DNA from: Bacteroidia bacterium
GTDB lineage: Bacteria > Bacteroidota > Bacteroidia > B-17B0 > Aurantibacillaceae
DNA: 64,000 nucleotides
Direction of reading: 5' to 3'
Assembly (NCBI GenBank): GCA_016787705.1
Contig: JAEUTP010000002.1
Span: 124,001-188,000 of the forward strand
Shown here: positions 24,438-33,219 of the stretch, piece after piece
Layout: each line of letters starts with the position of its first letter
Position numbering within the stretch: the first letter of the stretch is position 1
The notes under the pieces: model-generated
Seen by the model: only the letters and a program-made list of their open reading frames with translations
Databases searched by the model: none
What the model was told of the DNA's origin: nothing
Made by a program: the position numbers and the translations under genes

Positions 24438-25815
24438 TATTATGTGGCTTATTAAATTTTTTGTTGGGATTATTCTGGTTCCTGTTAGGATTGTTATTGT
24501 TCTTATTTGGATTTCCTGAATTTTGGTTCTTTGGTTTTTGATTAGGGTTGTTATTGTGCTTTTGGTTTGGGTTACTATTTGGTTTAGCATTAGGATTGTT
24601 GTTTCCTTTTGCGTTTGGATTATTATTTGATTTTTGGTTTGGATTATTGTTAGGCTTGTTATTATTATTTCTGTTAGGTTTATTATGCTGATGCTTTGCT
24701 TTCGGTTTTTTATCAAAACGCGTTAAGCTATCCTGGCCAACAACATTCTCGAATAAAGGCTCTGCTGTTTTTGCAATAGCCTCAGTAACAATAGCAGATT
24801 TAATATCATCCGGCAACTCACCCTTAGCATTTGCTTCTAAAACAGCATGCACCGTTTTTACATTTAAAGGAATAAATACCCCCGGATCGTGACGGTAACT
24901 AAACCACATCATGCGGCGGAAAATATCCGTTTTTTGCAGGAAGGCTTCTCCTTTTTTGGTTTGTAATTTCTTACCGTCCATATCAGGAAATTCTTTTAAA
25001 GCATCCACATAACTATCCAGCTCGTAATTTAAGCAGCATTTTAATTTACCGCATTGCCCGGCCAGTTTAAGAGGGTTTAAAGATAACTGCTGGTACCTTG
25101 CCGCACTGGTGCTTACGGTTCTAAAATCGGTTAACCAGGTGCTACAGCATAATTCACGCCCACAAGCACCAATACCTCCTAAACGTGCAGCTTCTTGCCT
25201 TGCCCCGATCTGGCGCATTTCAACGCGCACTTTAAATTCATCGGCTAAAACTTTAATCAGCTCTCTAAAATCAACACGCGCATCGGCCGTGTAATAAAAT
25301 ATAGCTTTCGATTTATCTCCCTGGAATTCTACATCGCTTAATTTCATCTCCAAACCCAATTTTAAAGCAATAGTACGCGCACGAAACATCGTATTCACTT
25401 CTAATGATTGTGCTTCTCTCCATTTATCAATATCACTTTGTTTTGCCTTGCGATATACTTTACGAATCTCTTCACTATCAAAATTGATGTTTCTTTTTTT
25501 CAATTGTAATTTTACCAATTCGCCGGTTAAAGAAACCGTTCCAATATCATGACCCGGAGATGCTTCAACAGCAATTACCTCGCCTACACTTAAACTTAAA
25601 TTATTAAGGTTTCTGAAAAACTCTTTGCGTGAATTTTTAAAGCGCACTTCTACCACATCAAACTGACTTTGACCTTCGGGCAAGTTCATATTTCCTAACC
25701 AGTCAAACACTGTTAATTTATTACAGCCATCGGCGGTTCCACAAGAACCGTTATTATTACAGCCGGCCGGAACACCGTTTTTTTCGGTTCCGCAACCGCC
25801 ACTACCACATCCCAT
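24388..25815 (-). CDS. ricT: RicT/PSP1-domain protein with Asn-rich C-terminal tail
   Basis: 475 aa. A Cys-rich start (C3, C8, C19, C25, C31) precedes the PSP1 region (about 50-265). This has the two diagnostic Cys clusters CGRELCCSTW (C218, C223, C224) and CGKLKCC (C255, C260, C261), which in RicT/YaaT relatives relate to Fe-S binding and RNA-maturation factor assembly. The usual protein ends near residue 370. Here residues about 369-475 are a low-complexity tail of Asn, Pro and Lys with repeats of the NNNPNAK/NNNPNQK kind. The tail's 3' end overlaps gldH. The ricT-gldH order is common in the phylum. Confidence 0.88.
   Translation of the reverse strand: MGCGSGGCGTEKNGVPAGCNNNGSCGTADGCNKLTVFDWLGNMNLPEGQSQFDVVEVRFKNSRKEFFRNLNNLSLSVGEVIAVEASPGHDIGTVSLTGELVKLQLKKRNINFDSEEIRKVYRKAKQSDIDKWREAQSLEVNTMFRARTIALKLGLEMKLSDVEFQGDKSKAIFYYTADARVDFRELIKVLADEFKVRVEMRQIGARQEAARLGGIGACGRELCCSTWLTDFRTVSTSAARYQQLSLNPLKLAGQCGKLKCCLNYELDSYVDALKEFPDMDGKKLQTKKGEAFLQKTDIFRRMMWFSYRHDPGVFIPLNVKTVHAVLEANAKGELPDDIKSAIVTEAIAKTAEPLFENVVGQDSLTRFDKKPKAKHQHNKPNRNNNNKPNNNPNQKSNNNPNAKGNNNPNAKPNSNPNQKHNNNPNQKPKNQNSGNPNKNNNNPNRNQNNPNKKFNKPHNNDNKNKPKIDPPKTDS
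24391..24711 (-). repeat. Coding low-complexity region (Asn/Pro/Lys heptad-like repeats of RicT tail)
   Basis: Codes residues 369-475 of RicT. AAC/AAT, CCA/CCT and AAA/AAG codons are repeated irregularly in units of about 7 codons (NNNPNAK-like). The opposite strand is T/G-rich and open in another frame, which creates spurious ORFs. Confidence 0.7.
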
Positions 25816-25921
25816 AGTTCAAAAATTTTAAGCTTAAAGATACAGAAATTGCTATTAATTCACAAACCCTTAATAAGCCCGTAAATACTATGAATGAAAT
25901 TTGCAGGCAGCCTTTTTTCTT

Positions 25922-25929
25922 TATCTTTG
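25922..25929 (+). promoter_or_regulatory. Candidate -7 box (TATCTTTG) 2 nt before the ATG at 25932
   Basis: Exact TAnnTTTG. Because only 2 nt separate it from the preferred ATG, a transcript would start within the first codon (leaderless), or the box is not used and the upstream ATG at 25890 is real. Confidence 0.3.
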
Positions 25930-25931
25930 AC

Positions 25932-26801
25932 ATGTTGAAGCAGGTTTTACTGCATATTTTTATTTTGCTTGCATTTACATTAAAATGCCAGGACAAGCTG
26001 TTTTTTTTGAACGGGCAAACCAAAAGTGGTAAAGTAACCGTTATCACTCCCGAATACATTGGTTTAAAAAGTGATAGTGGTGTTATAGAATTTGATCGTT
26101 CAACTATTTTATTAATTGAATTTAAGAACGGAAAATTTGATAAAATAAATGATCCTGAAAAAGAAATTATAGCTACAGCAGATAAAAAAGAGAATTTTCA
26201 TTTTAAACAAGCATCAAAAGAACTTTATAGTTACAATCGAGTTTCAATAAACAGTCTTGCTTTATGTAACGCAGATATTGCCGCATTTTACGAACGCGTT
26301 TTGCCAAATAAAAAAATTGGCCTTGGCATTATGGGGGCTTATAATTTTAATTTATATGCAAACGCCATAAATCCTTTTATTGCTGTATTGGCCAATGCAA
26401 AAAAAAATTACGACCTGGGTGGCTTTATAAATTTTTATCCTGCACGTGTTGAAAAAAGAACGTTTATGCATTGTGGCTTAATGGTTAAATACACGTCTTT
26501 TAATTTTACAAGTGTAAGATCGGATAGTGTAAATGTTGGAAGTGTATATGCTGTTACAAACAGCTATAAAGCAAGTAAGGGCAATCAATTGGCAACTATT
26601 GTCACCATTGGATCGCATACCGATATTACAAAGAACTTTTTTATTAAAACCATTTTTGGTATTGGAGGCTTTAGATTAAAAGGCGATTACAAAGAACAAT
26701 TTAATATTGAATTAAATAAAGCAAATGCAAATAACCAAAAGCTGGAATCGAGATCGCTACCAAAATTATATTTAGGCATTAACCTTGGTTTTAAATTATA
26801 A
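25932..26801 (+). CDS. Exported protein of unknown function, paralogue of the next gene
   Basis: 289 aa from ATG 25932, which begins a proper signal peptide (MLKQVLLHIFILLAFTLKCQ). An ATG at 25890 adds 14 residues and spoils the signal. The mature N-terminus DKLFFLNGQTKSGKVTVITPEYIGLKS, about 45 residues long, is a small beta-domain shared with the next gene (DKLFFKNGKIKKGFIV). The rest has aromatic, glycine-rich alternating strands (GLGIMGAYNFN, GGFINFYPARV, LYLGINLGFKL), suggesting an outer-membrane barrel. Family not recognised. Its stop overlaps the next ATG by 1 nt. Confidence 0.7.
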   Translation: MLKQVLLHIFILLAFTLKCQDKLFFLNGQTKSGKVTVITPEYIGLKSDSGVIEFDRSTILLIEFKNGKFDKINDPEKEIIATADKKENFHFKQASKELYSYNRVSINSLALCNADIAAFYERVLPNKKIGLGIMGAYNFNLYANAINPFIAVLANAKKNYDLGGFINFYPARVEKRTFMHCGLMVKYTSFNFTSVRSDSVNVGSVYAVTNSYKASKGNQLATIVTIGSHTDITKNFFIKTIFGIGGFRLKGDYKEQFNIELNKANANNQKLESRSLPKLYLGINLGFKL

Positions 26802-27562
26802 TGCAAAAATTGTACATATTTATTTTTTTGCTTTTTACTTTGTGTTTAAACGCACAGGATAAATTATTTTTTAAGAACGGGAAAATTAAAAAAGGATTTA
26901 TTGTTTCTACCTCAACCGATGTAGTGTATTTTAAAAATTCTGACACATCTCTGCAAATATTCCAAATTCCAAAATCAGAACTTATTTTAGTTGAAAATTA
27001 TAAGGGAGATGTTTTTATTTATTCAAAGAAAAAAAGCAGGCAAATAAAGGACACTACACAGCTGTCAACATTTAAGCAAAATGCTCTTGGTATACAGCCA
27101 CTGGGAATTTTTGCCGGCCGCGTTACATTTGTTTATGAGCGCTTTACAAAAAATAACAGTGTTGGCTTCGCTTTTCCCTTATCATTAACATTTGACCCAA
27201 GCGGAAAATTATATAGTTCAGGCATTGATACTTCAGGCAGTGCGGTAAAAAGATTAAGCGGCGTAAATTTTATTGGAGGTGTTGATGTAAACTTTTACAT
27301 GGGTAAAAACGAAACTTCTAAATTTTTTGTAGGGCCCAGGATACGTTATGGCACAGATATGTTCATGGAAGGCATTGAAGCTTATTCTGCACAAACACAA
27401 TTTGGCTGGAAATACGGAAAGGACAACAAACCATTCATACAACATTTATCTTTTGGTTTTGGTGTGGTAAGAATATTATCTTCGCCAGCGGGCGCAAGAA
27501 TAAGTTCAAAACAATCATATCCTTGGTTTAGCATGAATTACAGGTTGGGAATAAAGTGGTAA
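26801..27562 (+). CDS. Exported protein of unknown function, paralogue of the previous gene
   Basis: 253 aa with a signal peptide (1-18, LCLNAQ). Same plan as its upstream neighbour: a short N-terminal beta-domain (KLFFKNGKIKKGFIVSTSTD, then FQIPKSELILVE), followed by a barrel-like part (GRVTFVYERFTKNNSVGFAF, GGVDVNFYMG, FVGPRIRYGTD, C-terminal WFSMNYRLGIKW). The TAATG junction means the two are translationally coupled and probably arose by tandem duplication. Role unknown. Confidence 0.7.
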   Translation: MQKLYIFIFLLFTLCLNAQDKLFFKNGKIKKGFIVSTSTDVVYFKNSDTSLQIFQIPKSELILVENYKGDVFIYSKKKSRQIKDTTQLSTFKQNALGIQPLGIFAGRVTFVYERFTKNNSVGFAFPLSLTFDPSGKLYSSGIDTSGSAVKRLSGVNFIGGVDVNFYMGKNETSKFFVGPRIRYGTDMFMEGIEAYSAQTQFGWKYGKDNKPFIQHLSFGFGVVRILSSPAGARISSKQSYPWFSMNYRLGIKW

Positions 27563-27611
27563 TTCACTAATGGAAAATATAAGACGTAAAAGGGAAAATG
27601 TATAATACATT

Positions 27612-28541
27612 TTACATTATCTTATATCTTTCCTCAAAGCCTTTATTGCCTTGTAAGCCGCCGCTATGAATCACCAAAATTTTTGCCGAAGCGTTCAACT
27701 TTTCTTTCTGGATAAGATCGAATACTGCGTAAAACAATTTGGTGGTATAGATATGATCTAAAGGAATATTAAAGTCCTTTTCAAACCTATATTTAAAAGC
27801 AAGAAGAGTTTCATCTTTTTTTGCATAACCGCTAAAGCAATAGTTATTGGTGATAAAAGAATTTTCTATCTTTTCTTTTTGAAACTCTTCATTACCACAA
27901 AGAGAAACTATTTTTTCGGGAAAGAACTTTTGTAGTTGTTCTTTTACATCATTCACCAAAACATTCTCACCTTTTAAAACCGAGATACCAATTATTTTTT
28001 GTGAAGGTTTTGCAGAAGCTAAAAGCCCTGTAAACGTAGCTCCAGTGCCACAGGCACAAACTATATGATCATAATTCCATTCTGGCTTTAAAATTTCGGC
28101 GCAGCCTAAAATCCCTGCCTGGTTATTTCCACCTTCAGGAATTAAATAATGTGGGCCAAATTTATTGCTTAAGTGCTTTTTAAATTCAATAGAATCTTTT
28201 GTTGAATAAACTTCCCTACTTACAAAATACAATTGCATGCCTTTTTCTTTTGCCAATTGCAAGGTTGGATTTAAAATTTCTGTTTGCTCGCCGCGAATAA
28301 CACCAATGGAATTTAAACCCGCAATTTTAGCCAATGCAGCGGTTGCAGCAATGTGGTTAGAGTAAGCTCCGCCAAAAGTAATAACAGTTTTTTGCTCGTC
28401 CTGCCGTGCTTTTTTAAAATTCTTTTTTAGTTTGAACCATTTGTTGCCGCTTACTTCAGGATCTATAAGATCTAAACGAAGTACATCCATATTAATACCG
28501 GAATAATTTATCTTATCAACTACCGGTGTATATTGGATCAT
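27612..28541 (-). CDS. PLP-dependent 1-aminocyclopropane-1-carboxylate deaminase/D-cysteine desulfhydrase family
   Basis: 309 aa, fold-type II PLP enzyme. Near the start SGNKWFKL gives the probable Schiff-base Lys34. GGAYSNH (about 57-63) holds the substrate carboxylate/Ser contact, and ACGTGATFTG (about 163-172) is the glycine loop that binds the PLP phosphate. Members deaminate ACC or desulfhydrate D-cysteine; the sequence alone does not separate them, and in Bacteroidota D-cysteine desulfhydrase is the more usual activity. It lies 54 nt downstream of pepT on the same strand. Confidence 0.88.
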   Translation of the reverse strand: MIQYTPVVDKINYSGINMDVLRLDLIDPEVSGNKWFKLKKNFKKARQDEQKTVITFGGAYSNHIAATAALAKIAGLNSIGVIRGEQTEILNPTLQLAKEKGMQLYFVSREVYSTKDSIEFKKHLSNKFGPHYLIPEGGNNQAGILGCAEILKPEWNYDHIVCACGTGATFTGLLASAKPSQKIIGISVLKGENVLVNDVKEQLQKFFPEKIVSLCGNEEFQKEKIENSFITNNYCFSGYAKKDETLLAFKYRFEKDFNIPLDHIYTTKLFYAVFDLIQKEKLNASAKILVIHSGGLQGNKGFEERYKIM

Positions 28542-28595
28542 TTATAATTTACAATTTTTTATTGACGATTTACAATTGAATAATAGTCGTATTAG

Positions 28596-29846
28596 CTAAT
28601 TAGATTTCTCTTCCCAAATACTTACTAAATGCACAATAGTTTCTGTTGCTTTTTGCATATCAGAAACACTCACCCACTCTTGTTTGCTGTGAAAAGCATG
28701 CTCACCTGCATAAATGTTAGGACAAGGTAAACCCATAAATGATAAGCGGGAACCATCCGTACCACCGCGAATACTTGATAAAACAGGCGTTACACCGGTG
28801 CGTTTAATTGCTTCCAAAGCATAGTCAACTACCTGCGGGCAAGTATTTAACACATCTTTCATATTGCGGTATTGTTGAGAAACAACAAATTCGTAAGAAC
28901 ATTTATTGTAATGCGACAATACATCAACCGTTATCTGTCTCAATTCTTCTTCCAAAGCTAAAAGTGTTGGTGTATCAAACGCGCGAATAATAAATTTAAT
29001 TTCTACTTCTTCCAAGCTACCGTTTATAGCAACAGGATGCATAAATGGCTGCTTTTTTTCAGTAGTCTCAGGTGTTTTATCTACCGGAATTTTACTTACA
29101 ATTTGTGCTGCAATTTTTATGGCGTGCTGCATTTTATCTTTTGCAAAACCCGGATGTGTTGGAAAACCTTTAATTTTAATACTTACACCATCAGCGCTGA
29201 AAGTCTCATTCTCAACATGACCTAAAGTTTCGCCATCCATAGTGTAACCAAACTCTGCATTTAGTTTTTTAATATTTACTTTATCTGCACCACGGCCAAT
29301 TTCTTCATCGGGAGTAAACAACAATCTTATTTTACCGTGTTTTACTTCCGGATGATTCATTAAATAATGTGCGGCGTCCATAATTTCTGCAAGGCCGGCT
29401 TTATTATCAGCGCCCAGCAAGGTTGTACCATCCGCTGTAACAATATCATTACCTATCTGATCTGCCAAAGCAGGATGTTCTTTGAATTTTATTATTTGTG
29501 TATTATCGTTTGGCAATACAATATCTTTTCCGTCGTATTTTTTATGAATAACAGGCTTTACATTGGTGCCGCTGCAATCAGGACTTGTATCCATATGCGA
29601 GCAAAAACAAATCGTGGGCACTTTTTTACTTGTATTACTTTCAATAGTTGCATACACGTAACCGTGCTCATCCATTTCGGCATCTTTAATTCCCATTTCA
29701 ATTAATTCTTCCACCAAAACTTTTGCTAAATTCTTTTGTTTTTCGGTGCTTGGACAAGTTTTTGAATTCGGATCGGACTGTGTATCTATTTTTGCATACT
29801 TAACAAAACGATCAGTAACGGTGAAATTATAGTTGTTAAAATTCAT
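28596..29846 (-). CDS. pepT: Peptidase T (tripeptide aminopeptidase)
   Basis: 416 aa, M20 metallopeptidase that removes the N-terminal residue of tripeptides in the cytosol. Two-zinc ligands and catalytic residues are visible: H84-x-D86 (CSHMDTS), D147 (LLGADNKAG), E181-E182 (PDEEIGRG), then the lid domain (about 210-330), and late GGTDGSRLSFMGLPCPN and a C-terminal-side His in EHAFHSKQEWV. Length equals that of characterised PepT (about 408-412). The ACC-deaminase-like gene follows. The upstream spacer to the divergent membrane gene is about 70 nt. Confidence 0.95.
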   Translation of the reverse strand: MNFNNYNFTVTDRFVKYAKIDTQSDPNSKTCPSTEKQKNLAKVLVEELIEMGIKDAEMDEHGYVYATIESNTSKKVPTICFCSHMDTSPDCSGTNVKPVIHKKYDGKDIVLPNDNTQIIKFKEHPALADQIGNDIVTADGTTLLGADNKAGLAEIMDAAHYLMNHPEVKHGKIRLLFTPDEEIGRGADKVNIKKLNAEFGYTMDGETLGHVENETFSADGVSIKIKGFPTHPGFAKDKMQHAIKIAAQIVSKIPVDKTPETTEKKQPFMHPVAINGSLEEVEIKFIIRAFDTPTLLALEEELRQITVDVLSHYNKCSYEFVVSQQYRNMKDVLNTCPQVVDYALEAIKRTGVTPVLSSIRGGTDGSRLSFMGLPCPNIYAGEHAFHSKQEWVSVSDMQKATETIVHLVSIWEEKSN

Positions 29847-29916
29847 AGTTTACATGTTAAAAAATTCAGAAGCTAAAGTAGCAAAAATCTTCATTTAACA
29901 ATCATTAATAATTGAT

Positions 29917-30852
29917 GTGAGGCTTAAATTGCTTTCTTTGAACGTGCAATTATTTAAACTCAGGTATTTTCAAATAAAACGTGATCTCAGTTATTGGGTA
30001 TTCATTATAGCAATTATTGCATTTTATGTATCAAAAAATATTACCGAAACCTCTTTAGGCTATTGTAGTGTATTTGCAGGACTTATACTTTTTTTCCTTT
30101 ACAATTATCACTTAAACCGTAAAGACTTTAATTTTATTAAACACTATCTCAACCGGCCAAAAATACAAGTCTGCATTAACTATAACCTGCTAATTTTGCC
30201 TTTATCATTTGCCCTTGCATTTGGAATTTATTGGAAGTATCTTTTTATAGTTCACCTTTTAGTTAGTTTGATCAGTTTTACAGATATTAAGATTCAATAT
30301 TTTAAATTTTTATTTATAAGTAAATATGTTCCCTCAAGCCATTTTGAATGGATCTCCGGTCTAAGAAAAAATCTTCCCGCATTATTCTTTATTTTTCTTC
30401 TTGCTATTATTTTTAGCCCGGTTAAGCTATTTGGTATTGTAGCTTTATTACTGCTTAATTTACTTTTTTTAGGGTTTTATAATTACTTTGAACCTCTAAT
30501 AATGCTTAATCCTGAAAATTTATCTGCTGAAGTTTTCTTAAATAAAAAGGTTTCTTTTTTAAGCAGAGTAACACTTCTATTAAACGCTCCGCTACTTTTA
30601 ATCAATACACTTTTTAATCCTGAAGTTGTTTGGTTTAATACCGGATTTATGTTTGCTTTTTTATTACTTGCAGCGAGTACGGTTTATATTAAATATGCAA
30701 GTTACAAACCTAATACTTCTATGCGTTTAAGTATTGATTTTTTAATTTTATTTAGTTCTATATTATTACCTTATTTAATACCTCTTGGTATTTTTATTTA
30801 TTTTTCAAATAAGAAAAAAGCTATTGCAAATCTTACAAATTACTTAAGATGA
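29917..30852 (+). CDS. Integral membrane subunit of an ABC transporter (unassigned family)
   Basis: 311 aa, starting at GTG 29917 (the ATG just before it runs straight into TGA). About eight hydrophobic segments are spread through the protein and it has no large soluble domain, as expected for an ABC-2-type permease/exporter membrane subunit. I recognise no family motif. The link to an ABC system rests on the ATGA overlap (30849-30852) with the ATPase gene that follows. Substrate unknown. Confidence 0.65.
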   Translation: MRLKLLSLNVQLFKLRYFQIKRDLSYWVFIIAIIAFYVSKNITETSLGYCSVFAGLILFFLYNYHLNRKDFNFIKHYLNRPKIQVCINYNLLILPLSFALAFGIYWKYLFIVHLLVSLISFTDIKIQYFKFLFISKYVPSSHFEWISGLRKNLPALFFIFLLAIIFSPVKLFGIVALLLLNLLFLGFYNYFEPLIMLNPENLSAEVFLNKKVSFLSRVTLLLNAPLLLINTLFNPEVVWFNTGFMFAFLLLAASTVYIKYASYKPNTSMRLSIDFLILFSSILLPYLIPLGIFIYFSNKKKAIANLTNYLR

Positions 30853-31535
30853 TACATGTTAAAATAGAAGATTTTAAGTACGAAAACGAAATAATACTTA
30901 AAAATATTAATACTGTTTTTGAAACAGGAAAAACGCATGGTATTATTGGCCTGAACGGGGCCGGAAAAACCACTTTTTTTAATCTACTGGCGGGATTTTT
31001 AAAAAGTGGGAGTTGCTTTGTTTCAATAAATGATAAAGAATTGTTACGTAAACAAATTGCTTACCTGGATACTGATTTATTCTTTTACCCAAAGTTGACT
31101 GCAAAAGAATTTTTGAGTGTTTTCCCCAACACTAATACAGGTTATGATGAACAAAAATTAGCAGAGCTTTTTAAGTTGCCTCTTTCAGGATTTATGGAAG
31201 AATTTTCTACTGGAATGAAAAAGAAATTATTGTTACTAAGTCAGATCAAACAGGATAAAGAGATCTATATACTGGATGAACCTTTTAACGGCCTGGATCT
31301 TGAAACTAATAAAATATTGGAAGTAATCATTACCATCTTAAACGAGAGAGGAAAAACAGTTTTTCTTTCTTCGCATATTTTAGACCCGCTTTTACATGTT
31401 TGCGAAAAGATCTATTACATTAAAGATCAAACGATATTCAAATCTTATAAAAAAGAAGAATTTAATTTGATTGAAGAAGAATTATTCGGAACTTATACAA
31501 GAGAAATACAAAGCCAACTACTCAAAGCTATTTAA
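30849..31535 (+). CDS. ABC transporter ATP-binding protein
   Basis: 228 aa, single nucleotide-binding domain. Walker A GLNGAGKTT (34-42), a Q-loop region near LRKQIAYLDTD, ABC signature FSTGMKKKLLLL (about 120-131, the STGMKKK form common in ABC-2 exporters), Walker B IYILDEPFNGLD and the switch His in FLSSHILD. The start overlaps the membrane gene by 4 nt, so the pair is coupled. The convergent clpX overlaps its last 4 nt. Confidence 0.9.
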   Translation: MIHVKIEDFKYENEIILKNINTVFETGKTHGIIGLNGAGKTTFFNLLAGFLKSGSCFVSINDKELLRKQIAYLDTDLFFYPKLTAKEFLSVFPNTNTGYDEQKLAELFKLPLSGFMEEFSTGMKKKLLLLSQIKQDKEIYILDEPFNGLDLETNKILEVIITILNERGKTVFLSSHILDPLLHVCEKIYYIKDQTIFKSYKKEEFNLIEEELFGTYTREIQSQLLKAI

Positions 31536-32776
31536 GCTACTTTTAACTGGTTTAATCTTGCTTTTTTCAATTTATCCAAAGCATAATCCAATGTTACTGT
31601 AAATTGCTTAACAGGTTTGTCTTCGCTTGGTAAAGTGTACATAATATCTGTCATGATGGCTTCGCATAAACCACGTAAACCACGGGCACCTAATTTAAAT
31701 TCAATGGCTTTATCTACAATTAAATTTAACACCTCTTCATCAATTTCCAGCTTGGTACCTTCCATTTTAAACAATTGTTTGTATTGTTTAATTAGTGCAT
31801 TTTTTGGTTCTGTTAAAATTTGACGCAAGGCATCTCTGTCTAACGGCTTTAAATAAGTAAGTACAGGCAAACGCCCAATTAATTCAGGAATTAATCCAAA
31901 TGATTTTAAATCCTGAGGCGAAACATATTGTAATAAATTTCCTTTATCAAATTCTTCCTGGTTAACCGAAGAAGCATAACCTACAGCTTGTGTATTTAAA
32001 CGTTGAGCGATCTTTTTCTCGATACCATCAAAAGCGCCACCGCAAATAAATAAAATATTTTTTGTGTTAACCGCTATCATTTTTGCATCGGGATGTTTAC
32101 GACCACCTTGTGGTGGAACATTTACAACTGTGCCTTCCAATAACTTTAACATCGCTTGCTGAACACCTTCGCCACTCACATCGCGGGTAATAGATGGATT
32201 GTCGCTTTTACGAGCAATCTTATCCACCTCATCAATAAACACAATTCCTTTTTCGGCAGCAGCAACATCGTAATCAGCGGCCTGTAATAAACGTGTTAAA
32301 ATACTTTCAACGTCTTCGCCCACATAACCGGCTTCGGTAAGCACAGTAGCATCAGCAATACAAAACGGTACGTTTAACATGGTAGCAATTGTACGTGCTA
32401 ATAATGTTTTACCTGTTCCGGTTTCGCCTACTAAAATTAAATTTGATTTATCGATCTCAACTTCTTCTTTATTATTTTTTTGAACGTGAGAAATTCTTTT
32501 AAAGTGATTGTACACCGCAACAGCCAATACTTTTTTAGCATCGTCCTGCCCAATCACATATTCATCTAATTTTTCTTTTATAGCCAAAGGCTTTAGTAAA
32601 TTAAGCGATTGCTGAAGGGCTTGTTTTTGCTCGCCCATAGCTTCTTCTTTAATTAAATTAAAAGCCTGGTTAATACAATTATCGCAAATATGCCCATTGA
32701 TCCCTGCAATAAGGATCTTTGCTTCTTTTTTATCTCTTCCGCACATTGAGCAGCGCAGAGTTGTTTCTTTTGCCAT
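31532..32776 (-). CDS. clpX: ATP-dependent Clp protease ATP-binding subunit ClpX
   Basis: 414 aa, hexameric AAA+ unfoldase that feeds ClpP. N-terminal zinc-binding domain with C9, C12, C31 and C34; Walker [12 protein letters not shown] (about 117-127); pore loop GYVGEDVE; Walker [10 protein letters not shown]; sensor regions and the C-terminal [10 protein letters not shown]. No IGF-type loop mutation was noted. clpP is not adjacent. It is convergent with the ABC ATPase gene (4-nt overlap of the ends) and is followed by no other gene on its strand. Confidence 0.96.
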   Translation of the reverse strand: MAKETTLRCSMCGRDKKEAKILIAGINGHICDNCINQAFNLIKEEAMGEQKQALQQSLNLLKPLAIKEKLDEYVIGQDDAKKVLAVAVYNHFKRISHVQKNNKEEVEIDKSNLILVGETGTGKTLLARTIATMLNVPFCIADATVLTEAGYVGEDVESILTRLLQAADYDVAAAEKGIVFIDEVDKIARKSDNPSITRDVSGEGVQQAMLKLLEGTVVNVPPQGGRKHPDAKMIAVNTKNILFICGGAFDGIEKKIAQRLNTQAVGYASSVNQEEFDKGNLLQYVSPQDLKSFGLIPELIGRLPVLTYLKPLDRDALRQILTEPKNALIKQYKQLFKMEGTKLEIDEEVLNLIVDKAIEFKLGARGLRGLCEAIMTDIMYTLPSEDKPVKQFTVTLDYALDKLKKARLNQLKVA

Positions 32777-32808
32777 TTTTTTAAATTAAAACAGAACGAT
32801 CGATTAAA

Positions 32809-33201
32809 TTACTTATCAAAATATTTTTTCATGTACGTAAAGTAATGATCTTTCCAACCTTTTTTGTACATCTCTCCCTGGTCGTCAGGGATATTTGTGT
32901 GTGTAATTGTTAATAAAGTAAATTCATCTTTGTAGGTAAAAAATAATTCAATGGTCGAATCCTCATCTGTTTCTGCAAAATCGGTAGTACGCCATTTTTG
33001 AATTATTCTTTTATGCGGAAAAATCTCAACATTTGTTCCTGTTATATATCCATCCCACGCTGAAAATTTTCCTCCTTCACTTGTGCTCGTTTTTGCTTTT
33101 GCCCCTCCTGTAAAATCCGAATGTATTTTATCATCCAGCCAACCACTAAATACTTCTTTGGGTGTACAATTTAATTTTACTGATACTTTAATCTTTTCCA
33201 C
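32809..33201 (-). CDS. SRPBCC (AHSA1-like START) domain protein
   Basis: 130 aa, a single Bet v 1-fold domain: IKVSVKLNCTPKEVFSGWLDDK at the start, GGAKAKTSTSEGGKFSAWDGYITG in the middle, then IIQKWRTTDF and the C-terminal helix DDQGEMYKKGWKDHYFTYMKKYF. This is the activator-of-Hsp90/AHSA1-like subfamily, often with unknown ligand. It lies between dxs and clpX on minus (18 nt after dxs), but a functional link to either is not evident. Confidence 0.82.
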   Translation of the reverse strand: MEKIKVSVKLNCTPKEVFSGWLDDKIHSDFTGGAKAKTSTSEGGKFSAWDGYITGTNVEIFPHKRIIQKWRTTDFAETDEDSTIELFFTYKDEFTLLTITHTNIPDDQGEMYKKGWKDHYFTYMKKYFDK

Positions 33202-33219
33202 TTTTCTTTCTGAATTGTT

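Noticed and set aside
24391..24711. Tandem repeats resembling a CRISPR array
   Set aside because: Units are coding, about 21 nt, irregular and lack distinct spacers; no cas genes are present.
24438..24716. Open frame extending gldH upstream by 93 codons
   Set aside because: It is the overlapping reading of the repetitive RicT tail, rich in Ile/Thr/Lys/Asn with no signal; the lipoprotein signal begins at ATG 24437.
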